A stretch of 64,000 nt of DNA from assembly GCF_028858725.1 (NCBI RefSeq), contig NC_084771.1, forward strand, positions 9,886,915 through 9,950,914, read 5' to 3'. Of the stretch, positions 49,701 to 64,000 are shown piece by piece. The position numbers were made by a program, and so were the translations under genes. Position 1 is the first letter of the stretch, and every line of letters starts with the position of its first letter. Under the pieces are notes generated by a model that did no database searches, had not been told where the DNA came from, and saw only the letters and a program-made list of their open reading frames with translations. Source of the stretch: Colius striatus (taxonomy: Eukaryota; Chordata; Aves; Coliiformes; Coliidae).

Positions 49701-50289
49701 TCTGACCACAGTGGGATTGAGTGTTTGGGAACAGAGAGGTAAGGGGAAAGCAAAAGCTCTCTGCTGTTTACTTGCCTGTCCCAGCAGTTTCAAGTGAGAT
49801 TGACCCTGTTTCGGGGGGTTTAATTGAAACTCAGCTGTGTTGTGGCTCCCTAAACCCTTGCAATAAAGTTATGTGGGGAAAACTAACCCCATTTTTTAGT
49901 GGTGAACTGGAGGGGCATTGTCTGTGACACTAATGAGATGCTGATGCTGCATGCTCCAACTGCTCCCCTGAATAAAACCCCTGTTAAGCTGAGCATGTGA
50001 AAATACAGGCCTCAAGCCCCCTCAACAATAATTACTTCATAAAATAGGAGACAACCCATATTTGCTGAGGGTTCCTTGAGCACCCTAGGCCAGCAGGATC
50101 CTGGGTTGTGCTTACAAGGCAGTGTCCCTGGGGTGGGGCTGCAGGAGCTGCCTGGTGCAGTGCCAGAAGAGGGGCCCATCTGGGCTCCAGCTTGCCAACA
50201 GAGATGATTTATCTTGTACTGGTTTAATTTCTCTTGATGGATTTGCAGGTTTTGGTATCTCCAGGCTGAAACTTTGAGGCTTGGAGTTT

Positions 50290-50780
50290 TTCCTCTCTGG
50301 AGCAGTGGTTCCCCTGGCTCAGGGGGCACAGGAACGTGTCCAGGTGGGGTTGGAAACCTCCCGAGAAGGAGCCTCCACACCCTCCCTGGGCAGCCTGGGC
50401 CAGGGCTCCCTCACCTCAGCACCAAAGGACTTTCTCCTCCTGTTCCAGTGGAACTGTTTATGTTCCAGCTTGTGCCCATTACCCCTTGTCCTGTCACTGG
50501 CCACCACACAACAGTGTTGCCCCATCCTCTTGACACCCAGCCTTTAGGTATTTGTCAGCATTAATAAGGTCTCTCCTCAGCTTTCTCCAGGTTCCACAGC
50601 TTTTCTGAGGAGGAAGATGTTCCATACCCTCAGCATCTCTGTAGCCCTGCACTGGCCTCTGTCCAGCAGTTCCCTGTCCCTCTTGAGCTGAGGAGCCCAG
50701 AACTGGACACAGGACTCCAGATGAGGCCTCAGCAGGGCAGAGCAGAGGGGGAGCAGAACCTCCCTTGACCTTGCCACACT
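50290..50780 (-). mobile_element. CR1 LINE fragment
   Basis: Antisense CR1: GGCACAGGAACGTGTCCAGG, GGGCAGCCTGGGCCAGGGCT, and GAACTGGACACAGGACTCCA near the 5'-truncated end. Confidence 0.88.
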
Positions 50781-51004
50781 TCACAGCAGTGTCATGGCCC
50801 TGATGCCACCGCCCCACACTGAACTCCCCCACTTTTTGTAAAGATGGATCTTAATAAACTGAAATACTTGTGGGAAGGGGAGATTGGGAACTGGCAGTGC
50901 TGCTCTTCCATCTGCCCTGCATGTGTAGTAGGGCTGGGAGCGAAGGGTGAGGAGTGGGAGATTATGGAAAGGCATGAAGGACTGACAAGGGGATAGAGGA
51001 AGGT

Positions 51005-51452
51005 CCCTCACTCACTGCCAGAGGGACACTGAGGGGCTGCAGCGTGGCCAGAGCCGGGCGCAGAGCTGGGGAAGGGGCTGGAGCACAAGGGGCTGGGGAG
51101 GGGCTGAGGGAATGGGGGTGTTGAGCCTGGAGAAGAGGAGGCTGAGGGCAGACAGGAGCCTTCTCTGACACTCCCTGACAGGAGGCTGCAGTGAGGTGGG
51201 GGTCGGGCTCTGCTCCCTAGTAACAAGGGACAGGACAAGAGGAAACAGCCTCACATTGCCCCAAGGGAGGTTGACATTGGAGTTGAAGAAGACCTTTTTC
51301 CCTGAAAGGGGAGTGCCCAGCCCTGGAGGGATCCCAAAGCCGTGGAGCTGAGGTGCTGAGGGCCAGGGGTCAGTGCTGGGCTGGGCAGGGTGAGGGGAGG
51401 GCTGGGACTTGATCATCTTAAAGGTCTTTTCCAACCAAAAGGATTCTATGAA
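51005..51452 (+). mobile_element. CR1 LINE fragment
   Basis: Sense CR1 from CACTGCCAGAGGGACACTGA to AAAGGATTCTATGAAA; same subfamily as 13125-13705. Confidence 0.88.
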
Positions 51453-51594
51453 AGAGGAGGTGAATTAAACTGAAAAAAAACTAAGGAAGAGTTAAAAAAA
51501 GGTTTTTGAACTTTACTCCCTGAATGAGAGCAACACAGGTGGAAGAAGAATACAGTGAGAGCAAACCATTGGTATCCTCAGGGTCTGCTTGTGA

Positions 51595-51930
51595 GGATGC
51601 AGAGCTGGTCCAGAGAGAAGGAGACTCCACACCCTCCCTTGCCAGCCTGTGTCAGGGCTGAACAGCAAAGAAGTTTTACCTTGTGTTCCAGTTGATGTCC
51701 ATCACCCCTTGTCCTGTCGCTGGCCACCACAGAAAAAAGGCATCACCCCACCCTGCTGCCACCCACCCTTTAAGTACTGATCAGTGTTGATGAGTTCCAC
51801 CTCCCTCTGCCTTCTCTTCTCCAGGCTAATGAGCTCCAGGTCCCTCAGCCTTTCCTCATCAGTGAGATGGCCCAGTCTCAGCATCTTGGTAGCCCTCCAC
51901 AGGATCCTCTCTAGAGAGAATTTCCTATAT
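51595..51930 (-). mobile_element. CR1 LINE fragment, lacks the 3' tail
   Basis: Antisense CR1 body (CACCCCTTGTCCTGTCGCTG, TAGCCCTCCACAGGATCCTC). The usual AGAATCATAGAATGG terminus is missing on the left, so the copy is truncated at both ends or heavily diverged. Confidence 0.8.
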
Positions 51931-52461
51931 AGCATTTAAGAAAGCCCCTACAACCCAACTGTCAGAAAGGGAACTCATCCTGAACTCCCCCCACCACAGC
52001 TGCACCCTCCATGGGGGCAGAGCACCCTTCTCTGAGGGCAGAGGGTCCCTCAACGCCCTCCTGCAGATCTGCCAAGCCTGGCTGCAGCTGAACAGCCCCT
52101 GGGAAAGGATCTTTTCCAAATTATTGCTTTAAATAATGACAGTGAAGCAACAGCTCCAGGAAAGATTTGCATTTAGAGGCAGAGATGATTAAAACCAAAA
52201 GCTAATGCCACTTGGTGCATCCTTCAAAGGCCCTTGCAGATGGCTCTTGTTGGGGCTTGGGGTTGGGCTTTTTTTGGGTAGAATTATAATTCCTGTGTCC
52301 TACAAAAAGAAAACAGATGGAGAAGAAGACAATGAAAGGAAACAAGGCCAATGCAGAGCCCCTGGGGAGAGGAGTGGTTGGGCACAGCACATGCCCACAG
52401 CCTCCAAATGCCCACTAACACAGCCTCACCCTGCACAGATACATATATAGATATAAAATAG

Positions 52462-52555
52462 AATCATAGAATGCTTTGTAAGTTCTAAGGCACCTTAAAG
52501 ATCATCTCATCCCAACTCCCTTGCCATGGGCAGGGACATCTTCCACTAGAGTGCT
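52462..52555 (-). mobile_element. CR1 3'-end fragment
   Basis: Antisense terminus: AGAATCATAGAATGCTTTG ... CTTAAAGATCATC ... GGGCAGGGACATCTTCCAC. Confidence 0.85.
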
Positions 52556-52577
52556 CTGTGTGTGTGTGTGTGTGTGA
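52556..52577. repeat. (TG)n microsatellite
   Basis: A pure TG run of about 10 units abuts the CR1 fragment. Confidence 0.85.
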
Positions 52578-52630
52578 ATACACACGTAAAAATTACCCCT
52601 TTCCTCCCAATTAAATGTAACTATAGCTAT

Positions 52631-52712
52631 TATATAGGCCATTTGCATATCTATCTATCTATATATCATATAGGCCATTTGCATATCTATCTATATATCT
52701 ATCTATCTACAA
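52631..52712. repeat. (TATC)n microsatellite with a duplicated octamer-containing unit
   Basis: A unit of about 36 bp, ATAGGCCATTTGCATATC followed by TATC repeats, occurs twice. Each copy contains a perfect ATTTGCAT octamer (52641-52648 and 52677-52684). Confidence 0.75.
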
Positions 52713-53221
52713 ACCATATGTAATTTATAGCTAGTGCACTAATAGCAAACACAGTCAGGTGGTTCATATTGAATATGCAAAGCACACAGGTAAATTTTGT
52801 ATCTATAGATGTAAACTATCTCAACAGCTTGTTTTAAACCATGACAGCTCAGTTTTAATACATGAACAGGCAGAGAAATACTTAGCTGTTGTTTTATGGC
52901 AATGAAGACGTTCTTGGTTGGTTGGTTTGCTCTTTTCTAGTTTGCAGCCTTTCTAGTGAAAAGCTTTGGGTTTGCTCTGATACAAAGTACTTTCCCCCCC
53001 CCCCCCTTTTTCAGCTTGCCATGTAATGCAGCTGACAAGGAGGCTGAGTGGGGATTCCCCGTGGGTACATGCACAAACACACCTATGGAAGGAGAGAGAT
53101 GTGTGTGTGTGCAGGGGCTTCCCCCCCCATCTCTCTGGATGTGCAACCTGCTTCTACCACACACCATCCCAAGCCCTCCCCTCCCCAGATTTACAGCCAC
53201 CCCAAGATCAATGTAATGTAA

Positions 53222-53605
53222 TCACAGAATCATTTCAGCTGGAAAAGCCCTATAAGCTGATGGAGTCCAAGCTCTCCCCTCACCCTGCCCAGCCCATCAC
53301 TAACCCACAGCCTTCAGCACCTCAGCTCCAACGTCAGCCTCCCCTGGGGCAACTTGAGCCCCTTTCCTCTTGTCCTGTCACTTGTTACTTGGGATTAGAG
53401 ACTGACCCCCAGCTCCCTGCAGCCTCCTATCAGGGAGTGTCAGAGAGGACTCCTGTCTCCCCTCAGGTTCCTCTTCTCCAGGCTCAACACCCCCATTCCC
53501 TCAGCCCCTCCCCAGCTCTGTGCCGGGCTCTGGCCATGCTGCAGCCCCTCAGTGTCCCTCTGGCAGTGAGGGGCCCAACACTGAGCACAGCACTCAAGGT
53601 ACAAT
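53222..53605 (-). mobile_element. CR1 LINE fragment
   Basis: Antisense CR1: ATCACAGAATCATTTCAGC, then CCCTCACCCTGCCCAGCCC and TCAGTGTCCCTCTGGCAGTG. It is complementary to 51005-51452. Confidence 0.88.
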
Positions 53606-54657
53606 ACATAGTAGGCCAGTGTGGCTTGTTTTGCTACCTGTAAATGAAGCCAAAGCAGTTCCATATGTTCACATGGTGGTTGCTGCTCCTGGAAGGGGCT
53701 GCAGCATTCCCCCTCCTGCATGCACAGCACAAAGCCCTCCCCCTTCCCTTTGAGTCTCTGTTTACCACCTCTTACCTCCTGCTTTATTTATTTTTAAATG
53801 CTATTTGCAGTAAATATCCCCAACTTGAAAAAGGCTTGAGATGAATGTGGAAAAAAACCCCCCACCCCAAACCTAAAAGCCTGAGCTATACAAAACTAAT
53901 GCATATGTCAGCTTTCATCTGATGGCAATTAAAGCACTTAGCATAAACAAACCATTACTATAAAGCCCCTGAAAAAAAAGCCTTGTTCTCAGCATCTCCC
54001 AGCCACTGTAACCTCACTTGTGAATAATCATCCCCAGTCCTTCCCACCCTCAGCCTTCCCATAACTGCTCCTATTGACAACAGAGATTGTCTCCCGTGAC
54101 CAGTGCTGATACATGGGAGGCCTCACCTTGCCCCTGAACTGCTGCCAAAAGGAAGAAATACTACTGCTACTAATTTGTAAAGCCTTGGTGCTGTCCCTGT
54201 GTGAGCTCCTGCAGAGCAAAGCCACTGTCGAGCTGCAGCCTCCCCTGAAGATGCCGACTGAGAGAAGTCAGACCCAATGCTGTGCCCAGGGGAATGAGAG
54301 GAAACCCATCTCTCAAGGCTCCCTCTGAGCTCTGACACCAGCCTGGACACCCAGAAACTCTCAGGTATTTCATTATTGAGTGGGACAAGGTCCATCTTCC
54401 ACCTCCCAACACCACCTCCAGCCTTCACCAGGAAGCTCTTCTCCCATTAGGCCCCAGTACCTCAGCACAGCCTTTCCTCAAGGGATTTGAAAGACTTGAC
54501 AAAAAGAATTCTCCTGTTAAACTGTCATCTCTGCAGCCCCTTTTCTTCTGACATCCTGGGCAGGCACCAGACAGCAGGGTTTGGCAGCAGCTGGGAAAGC
54601 TGAGAGAGGAAACCTGGTGAGACAAAGGCAGAGATCCCATTTTCTTTCTCAACTGGT

Positions 54658-54676
54658 TTTATTCTACATGTTTATT
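54658..54676 (-). promoter_or_regulatory. Minus-strand polyadenylation signals, candidate SLC16A2 distal 3' end
   Basis: Two TTTATT words on the plus strand (AATAAA on the minus strand) sit 13 bases apart next to a TATATATA stretch, as is common near mRNA 3' ends. Confidence 0.4.
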
Positions 54677-56466
54677 TTTTTATATATATAAACAACATTC
54701 AGAAAACATGAATTACAAAAAGAAATGTGCTAATATGGGAGAGGGCTGGGGTTTGTTTGGGGGTTTGTTACTTTATACCAGCAATCAGCAAGTCACACTT
54801 GGAAAGGACAGTCGTACTCCTAAGACACGTGTTCAAATACTTTACTTGCAGATATAAAATTGAAGGGAATAGAAATTGTTTTACAGGGAGCAGATGTCCA
54901 AAAAAGTGGGGGGAGGGGGGTAAAAAAAAAGGGTAACTTTGGACTTCAGAGTCTGGTTTGTGCTTTGAATTGAGCAGCTGCTTTCAGGCCACTGGTTCTG
55001 CAACGCCAGGCACCAAGCACGGCTCCTGCTGACACACAGCCCCGAGCACCCTGATAAATATGGGGTTGTAAAGCTCTCAGTGGTGCTTTAATGAGCCTTT
55101 CTAGTGGCTACAGACGTGGGGAGGGTGAGAATTCCCAGCACATTGGTACCCTGCCTCAAAAAACCCCATGGGCAGGAGTTTTGCCACCAGTGATGCTGAT
55201 GCTCTCCCTCAGCCAATCATCAAATCCATCAGCCAATGCTGACAGCAATAGGGCTGGGAAAGTCAGGGCATCAAGATCCACTAACCAGGGGTTGATTGCA
55301 GCCAGCTTGGAGATCCTGCTTTAAAAACAATCAGTCTGATGGCTTACCCAAAATGGCCCAAATTCAAGCCTCCACTCCAGGGCTCTTACGTGGAATCAGC
55401 TCCAAAATCCACCCATCCGAAAGGAGACATTTGGCTTCACCCTCCTGGATTTCAGGGCAGGGGAGGGAGAGCAGGGTAATTTCCAAATTGCCTTCAGCCT
55501 CCCCCTAAAAAACCACTCCTGTCTCAGGCTTTAATGGCTTCAAATGACTGAAACAGGATCTGCTGGGAAAGTTCAGGGCCTTGAGAAGTTCTGTTCTTTC
55601 CCCGAAATGATTTGATTGAATGCACTCGGCAGCCAAAAAAACCCGACTGCATTCAGGCAATCTGGTCACCAACCAGAGACAGAGCAAAACCTGCTCCAGT
55701 AAACAACTCATCTTTACACACCACACTTCAAAATGGTCAAAACAAAGGGGGAAAAAAAAAGCTTCATTCCTTAGTAAAATTGAGCCAAAGTCTTGTCTCT
55801 AGTGCTATGGTTAAGAGCTTCCTCGCTGGCTGCAGGTAGGGTGAGCACTGGGGAGTATGTTACAAAAAGAGAAGAAACCCTGGAGGAATGAAACCACCCC
55901 CCAAAGCCATGTTTGGCAGAAAACACGAGGGACTGTGTGTCCTTTCCTGCCTGAGCTCTGCCAGGAGCAAGGACCCAAACCTGTGCTCACAGAAGAGGAG
56001 ACGTGGGAGCAACTCGCAGCGTCTGTCCTTGGTGAGAGCACTAAGGGCACTGCAGCATTTGCCAAAGAAAACACATCCCCACCCCCTCTAAAAGGGGTTG
56101 TTGGGGCTGAGCCTGCCAAAGGCCAGCGATAACCTTGCTGTCACCACGACTAAAGTCCACCATGCTGCTGTGCCAAGCTGATAACGCAGCTGGAGCCATG
56201 CTCAGCCCTCCTGGACGTGGGGAGGGTCATCCCTGGAGCCCTCAATAACAAAACCCACTCAGAGCTGCACAGGGATGACAGCTCCATCCATCCCCATGGC
56301 TGCTTTCCCTCCATGGGTTCTCAATAAGAAGGGAAACAGCTTGTTTAGTTTGTTGCTTGCAGGTGGAGCCCCTCTGCCAGCTCCATCCCCACCTGGCATT
56401 GTGCAGAGCAGGAGCACCTGTCAAGCACATCTTTCTCCCCAAAGGTTACAAGGGCAGCTGAGATTT

Positions 56467-56530
56467 TATAGAATCATAGAGTCAGTTTTGGTTGGAAATG
56501 ACCTTTAAGATCATAAAATCCAACCACTGA
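56467..56530 (-). mobile_element. CR1 3'-end fragment
   Basis: Antisense CR1 terminus: ATAGAATCATAGAGTCAG ... TGGTTGGAAATGACCTTTAA. Confidence 0.8.
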
Positions 56531-57980
56531 CCAGCTTTAAAAGAAAAGAAGCCTGAAAGAGCTGCCCGAGTGCAGGTTTTGGGGCTGCCCCACTTGCCAT
56601 GGCAAAGGAGCCAAGGCTCTGAGAGTCATCCCTGTGTTCTGCTTCCAGCTGGATAAGGAGAAGCAATCTCTGCCAGTGTGAAAATTAGTGAAGCTAAAAT
56701 AACCAAGGTAACCCCCAAACAAAGGTTGGTTGGGTAGAGAGGCATGTGAATGCTGGGAAACAGTTTGCAGCAAAGGATGGAGGGACAGGGAGGGTCTCAG
56801 CTGGATCTCCCCCCTTCCATGTCCAGAGAATGTTGTCCAAGTTTACCTTTAAGCAGATTGTTACTCTGAGGTGTGACTGTAGGGCCACACAGAGATGCAA
56901 GTGTCCACTTGAAGCCTCCTTGGAATGATCTGAGCAAGTGTAGATGAGATCCTCAGCACCAACTCAGCCTGCCCAGACTGAGCACCAACGTACCAATGCC
57001 AAAAGAGACCCCTGACCACTGGGCAAAGTCCTCCAGGAGCACTGTCACAGGTTGGAGGGGCAGGAATGTCCTTGGCCAGCTGCAGCTCACCTCTCTCTCC
57101 CAGCTCCTCCAGACCAGGCAGCTCAGCCCAGAGGGTTATGAAGCTGCCAAACTGGCAGCCCCAAAAGGTCTTGAAACTGGGGGGGTCCCCAAAACCCACA
57201 GCAATGCAGCAGACCTGCAAAAGCCCTCCAGCTTTGATGAAGGTGGCCTCCCCACAGCAGGGAAAGGTTAGGAAACCTCAACCCCAGCCAATGAGCTGCC
57301 AGAACTGTTACATTTAGGCTATGTGACTTAGACATGAGTATTTCCCTGGCCACAGGACCTCAGGGCAGGGCACATGGCAAAGCAGCAGCTCCCACAGATG
57401 GTTCTAGCTTTGTTTCACAACTGGAAAATAAAAGCCCTAAAGCCATGAAGCCATGAAGCCATGAAGCATGGCACTTGCCCTTGCCAGGCTTCCCATCACT
57501 GGGTAGCCCTGAAAGGCTGAAAACACAACTTAATCCCCCCTCCAGCCCTTTCATCTTGGCTGTCCCACTCCACCACCTCTCAGCCAGAGCAAGAGGAGTT
57601 AAAGCTGGTGCCTCACTCTGCAGGAGGGAGGGAAAAAAACCAAAAAGGAGAGAAAAAAGGGGAACAAAAAAAGAGAAGACAACAACTTGTTTTTGAACAC
57701 CCTCAAGCTAAAGATTTAGCAAGGCAGCCCCAGCCAAGCCCCGAGCAGGGCGCTGCTGGGACATGTCCTGCCGCTTGCTGTGCGCTTACATAAAGCTACT
57801 CACACGCCTGCAGCTCCCCAGACACCCTGGGCACAGGGCAAAGCCGCTCTCTCCTGGCTCTCCTCCACCCTTTCCCACCCAAGGGGCTCCTGTGCCATCA
57901 CTGGCTCCCAGAATGGCTCCCAGAATGGCCTAGCTCGGGGTGTCAGACACCACCTTCCCCTCTCCAGCAAGGGAGCGGGA

Positions 57981-58070
57981 CAGGAATCACAGCCCAGGGA
58001 GGGGAAAGCCCAGGAATCATTCAGTGGGGAAGGAGAAGCCCAGGAATCACTCACTGGGGAGGGAGAAGTC
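57981..58070. repeat. Three tandem 30-bp units
   Basis: Three imperfect 30-bp units each begin CAGGAATCA and end GAAAGCC or GAGAAG(C/T)C, read directly. Confidence 0.8.
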
Positions 58071-60154
58071 ATTGCCAGTGTGAACACTGCTGCCAGTTCA
58101 GCCCTCGCCCACCCAGAGGAGGACATGGACGTGCCAGGTGAGAACCAGCAGATCCTGATGGGAAGAGACAAGGAAGGGTTTGGGGATGAAGTTTTTTTGC
58201 AACAGGAGGGACCTACTTGGCATCCCAGCACCATACTCCAACAGGTTAAATGGCTGTTTCAGAGACTGAGGCAACTCCTCCTTGTTTATAGACACTCAGA
58301 TGGCCACAATCCCACCTCTCACATGCCACAGAAGCTCTTGCAAGGCTGCCCAGTACTCAAGGGGCAGCCGACACAGGCCTGGCAGTGGCGTGGGGCTGCC
58401 AAACAACCCCCAAAATACTCCCCTCTGTGTTGACACACTGCTTCAACCTTTGCCCTTCCCATCTGTGCTTGCAGATGAGGTGAACCTCTCACTGCTGTTG
58501 CTCAAACATGCCTGCAGGATTTGCCCTCGTCTTCACCAAGAGCAGGATCTCCACTGGACAAAGATGCTGAGAGTGCTTTTAGGGAGGCTGGTACCACACT
58601 TAGGTCAGGGTTGGGATGAGGAGTGGCTTCCTCCAACCAGATTGTGGTCTATGAATGCACCTCATCACTCGAAATCTCCTAGAAAGTTGATAATAAGAGC
58701 TATGGGCAAAGACCAAAGTTTAGTGGGGGGTGTGAAGGTGGGTCCCACCATCCCTCCTGGGGACAGCGCTGGCTCTGATGCTGCTGCAGCATTAAGCACT
58801 CACTGCACCCAATCCAGGCTCCTCCCAGGACAAAGCCCTTTGCAGGCAGTGAGGAGCATTTAAGGCAAGTGGAAAGCTGCAGAAGCTGGGGATTTGAACC
58901 ATAAATTGCCTTAGGACGCAGAGCTGAGAGCAGCCAGCGGTGTGCTCTGCCGTGCTCAGGCCACATCTGGTTTGGAGGCAGCTCTGCTCATTCTCTTCTT
59001 GGTCTGACAAAGCTACTTCTTAAGTCCCTCACAAACTCTCCTTTGGGTGTAATTAAGGTAAAAAATATGATTTAAAGAACTTAAGTGAACTCTGATGTGA
59101 GTAACAGCCCCCACACTCACTGGAGGAGTCACAGTGCAGAGTGGGCTTCTTTCCTTCCACTGTCAGATGGCTTTGGAGATGCCTCACTGCCAACACATCC
59201 ACCTGGAAAGCATCACTAATGCCGTGCCCTGAGCTAAACCTGGCCAGCCCCAAGGCAAGGGGCATTGTGGCTAGTGCCTTGCATCCTAACCCAAGCCATG
59301 GGTCAGCAGGGCTGCAGCAGATGATGCAATAAGGGCAACAACAGTCACAGGAAAGCGTTATCGAAGAAAGAGACAAACAGACATCTGGGTTTATAGTCAG
59401 ACAGACACGTCACCACACACCAGTTCATTTTCCAGCTTGCACAGGGACTGAAGGGCCACAAGACCACACAATGAATTATTATCCAACAGGGAATAAGACC
59501 AGGGCCAGAGGGACATGCAGGATCCTGAGCCTATATACAAAAGGTGGCAGAGGGGCTGCCACTGAGACCACGTGTCACACAGCAAAGGTTTGTCTTGGTG
59601 TTCCAAACCCCACACTCAGCCAGGGCCCAAGGGATGAGTCCCAGGGCACATGTCCCTCTTCAGCCTTCTCATTTGCTTTTAGTGGCAGGTGAATAAAATG
59701 AGAAAGAAAGAAATCCAATGAAGGATGGGTTTGCAGCCAGGATAAATGGGACCTTTGTTTCTTGCTCTCTCTCTGTCTCTCTCTCTCCTGGCTTGCTATT
59801 TCCAGGAAAAGGTCCCCCAGAACCAGCTGGCACCATGTTCACACGGGGAGCCAGTGGGACAGGAGGACCTCCCTTGCTGTGTGCCATGCTCATTAGTGAT
59901 GCCAAGATGATGGATTTCTGCACGAGGCTGAGCTCTGCCTTTGCTCTGAGTGGTGGGAACCCATGGGCTCTGCTGCTTCCTTCAGCTCTTCCCCCTCTTC
60001 CTCTGCTGACCCTGCACCTGCTCTGCACAGCCTCACACAGGCTGTGGGTTAAACACTGGGGAGGGAGTTAAACCCAGGTTTCCCCTGCCAATACTGACTC
60101 ATGCTTATTGCTGCATAACACACAACCAGCCCCAAAAGAGAGTTAATGGTGACA

Positions 60155-60400
60155 CCCTATACCCCAAACCAACTGCATCCCCACATCCATGGGTGCTCCT
60201 GTACCCCAAACCAACTGCATCCCCACATCCATGGGTGCTCCTGTACCCCAAACCAACTGCATCCCCACATCCATGGGTGCTCCTGTACCCCAAACCAACT
60301 GCATCCCCACATCCATGGTGCCCCTGTGCCCTAAATCAACTGCACTCCCCCATCTGTGGGTGTCCTGTGCCCCAAACCAACTGCATCGAGCATCCCTGTG
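60155..60400. repeat. 42-bp minisatellite, about 5.5 units
   Basis: The unit contains ACCCCAAACCAACTGCATCC and CCATGGGTGCTCCTGT. Unit starts fall at 60161, 60203, 60245 and 60287, then about 60328 and 60369. The first four are nearly identical and the last two diverged and slightly shorter. Because 42 is a multiple of three, it creates long repetitive ORFs on both strands that are not evidence of coding. Confidence 0.92.
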
Positions 60401-61330
60401 TGCAGGGAAGCCACCTCCTGTCAACCCATGACACGAGGCTCTCTCCTGACCCTGTGAGCCTTGATGCCTCTCACGTGCTCATCTTGGTGGCTTGCCCATG
60501 GTTTTCTCCTTGCAGAGCCAGCCACAGGGAGCTGCCTCTCTCCTTTGCACCTCCAAAACCCCATCATTAGTTGCTGGGTGAGAAAACAGAGGCAGAAAGG
60601 TGGCTGAGGGACCTGCTGGTCTTGTCCATGCATTTTTAAGGCATTATTTTGCAGGAACGTGGCTCTGTTTGATGAGGGCAGCAGGACCAGGGCCAGCCGA
60701 GCTCCCCACAGTCCCAGCTGCAGCTCCCTGGGGGTGTGGGAGAGCAGCAGAAAAGGAGAAGATTAAAGAGGGACTTGTTGACCACCTATTTGGTTTGTGC
60801 CTCGGCCTAAAGCAGCGTTTCATCCCGCAGATCTGCTGGCTCCACACCAGCCCCCAGTGCTGGACTGGATGGGGAGGGGGCTGTCTTGGACGTGAGACCC
60901 CAGAGAAACTGGAGGTGAAGGATGGACAGTTGCAAGGTTCAACAAGCTCCATCTGTGGCCTGCTTTAAAAAGGCATTTTTAGCTGTAAACCTCTGTTGTG
61001 ACGTATAGAAAACCGGAGGGGAGGAGCAGGAGACGGATGGAGTTTGAATCCTGCTGAGAGTTCTCCTTAGAAAAATGGTTAGAGGGGAAAAAACCAAACC
61101 TCCAAAAAGGTGGCTTTGAGATCAAAACTGTCCTGATGAAAAAAAAAAGAGCCTTTCTGCTAGTTAAAAGCCTTTAACCAGAAGAACTTTGTGTGGGATT
61201 TCTGTTTTTCCTTTACAAACGTAGTGCAGCTGCGATCGTGGAGAATTACGGTCCGTCTAGAAAAGGGCCTGTGCTTGGGCTACCCAGAGGCTGCTGGTGG
61301 CAACTGAGTGTTGGCGAGCGGAGGAGGTGG

Positions 61331-64000
<2,670 letters not shown>

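Larger units (their letters stand above)
48511..54656. other. Spacer between convergent RLIM and SLC16A2, CR1-rich, no gene seen
   Basis: No protein-like ORF is recognised. 48.5-50.2 kb looks unique. 50.29-53.61 kb is packed with five CR1 pieces and microsatellites. 53.6-54.6 kb is unique. The 3' ends of the two flanking genes point towards each other across this interval. Confidence 0.65.
54657..61330 (-). other. SLC16A2: Possible long SLC16A2 3'UTR and downstream sequence
   Basis: No convincing coding sequence is seen. Minus-strand AATAAA hexamers at 54671-54676 and 54658-54663 lie in AT-rich sequence and would end a 3'UTR of about 6.7 kb; a shorter UTR is equally possible. The interval contains one CR1 tail (56467-56530), a 3 x 30-bp tandem (57981-58070), a 42-bp minisatellite (60155-60400) and otherwise unique GC-moderate sequence. 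The open frame 57780-58433 shows no protein-like conservation signal. Confidence 0.35.

Noticed and set aside
57780-58433. 217-codon plus-strand ORF as a new gene
   Set aside because: No recognisable domain, partly made of a 30-bp tandem, no promoter or splice context, and antisense to the possible SLC16A2 3'UTR.

Overview
The window is vertebrate nuclear DNA and almost certainly avian. It has large intron-split genes, many short 5'-truncated CR1 LINE fragments ending in the ATTCTATG-type CR1 tail, and two copies of a common avian ERV LTR. No prokaryotic, CRISPR or operon-like architecture is visible. A neoavian bird fits the CR1 and LTR types; the species cannot be named from sequence alone.

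Three protein-coding genes were recognised from their translations. (1) NEXMIF (KIAA2022), + strand, about 487-5881: the giant coding exon and the terminal coding exon, followed by a probable 3'UTR of about 6.9 kb ending near AATAAA at 12718-12727. (2) RLIM (RNF12), + strand: CpG-island promoter and non-coding exon 1 near 29.6-30.0 kb, a 10.3-kb first intron, three coding exons (40323-40491, 41331-41414, 42155-43692; 596 aa in total), and a 3'UTR that may run to about 48.5 kb. (3) SLC16A2 (MCT8), - strand, entering from the right edge: the last four coding exons (64000-63531, 63126-62983, 62465-62237, 61551-61331) and a possible long 3'UTR reaching about 54.66 kb. The order NEXMIF>, RLIM>, <SLC16A2 is the mirror image of the human Xq13.2 block, so microsynteny is fully kept.

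Layout: 1-12.7 kb is NEXMIF and its UTR, which holds an interspersed repeat split by a CR1. 12.7-29.0 kb is a gene-free spacer with scattered CR1 pieces and AT-rich stretches. 29.07-29.36 kb is an LTR remnant with a TATA box pointing at RLIM. 29.6-44.4 kb is RLIM, with a solo LTR antisense in intron 1. 44.4-54.6 kb is the RLIM 3' side and a CR1-rich spacer between two convergent 3' ends. 54.6-64 kb is the SLC16A2 3' half, with a 42-bp minisatellite.

The three genes are not a pathway. NEXMIF is a nuclear neuronal-development factor, RLIM a nuclear RING E3 ligase, and SLC16A2 a plasma-membrane thyroid-hormone transporter. I found no new multi-gene system. The items most worth checking are a one-base frame slip in the NEXMIF terminal exon, an Asn where mammalian MCT8 has a substrate-contact His, and the LTR promoter remnant just upstream of the RLIM CpG island.
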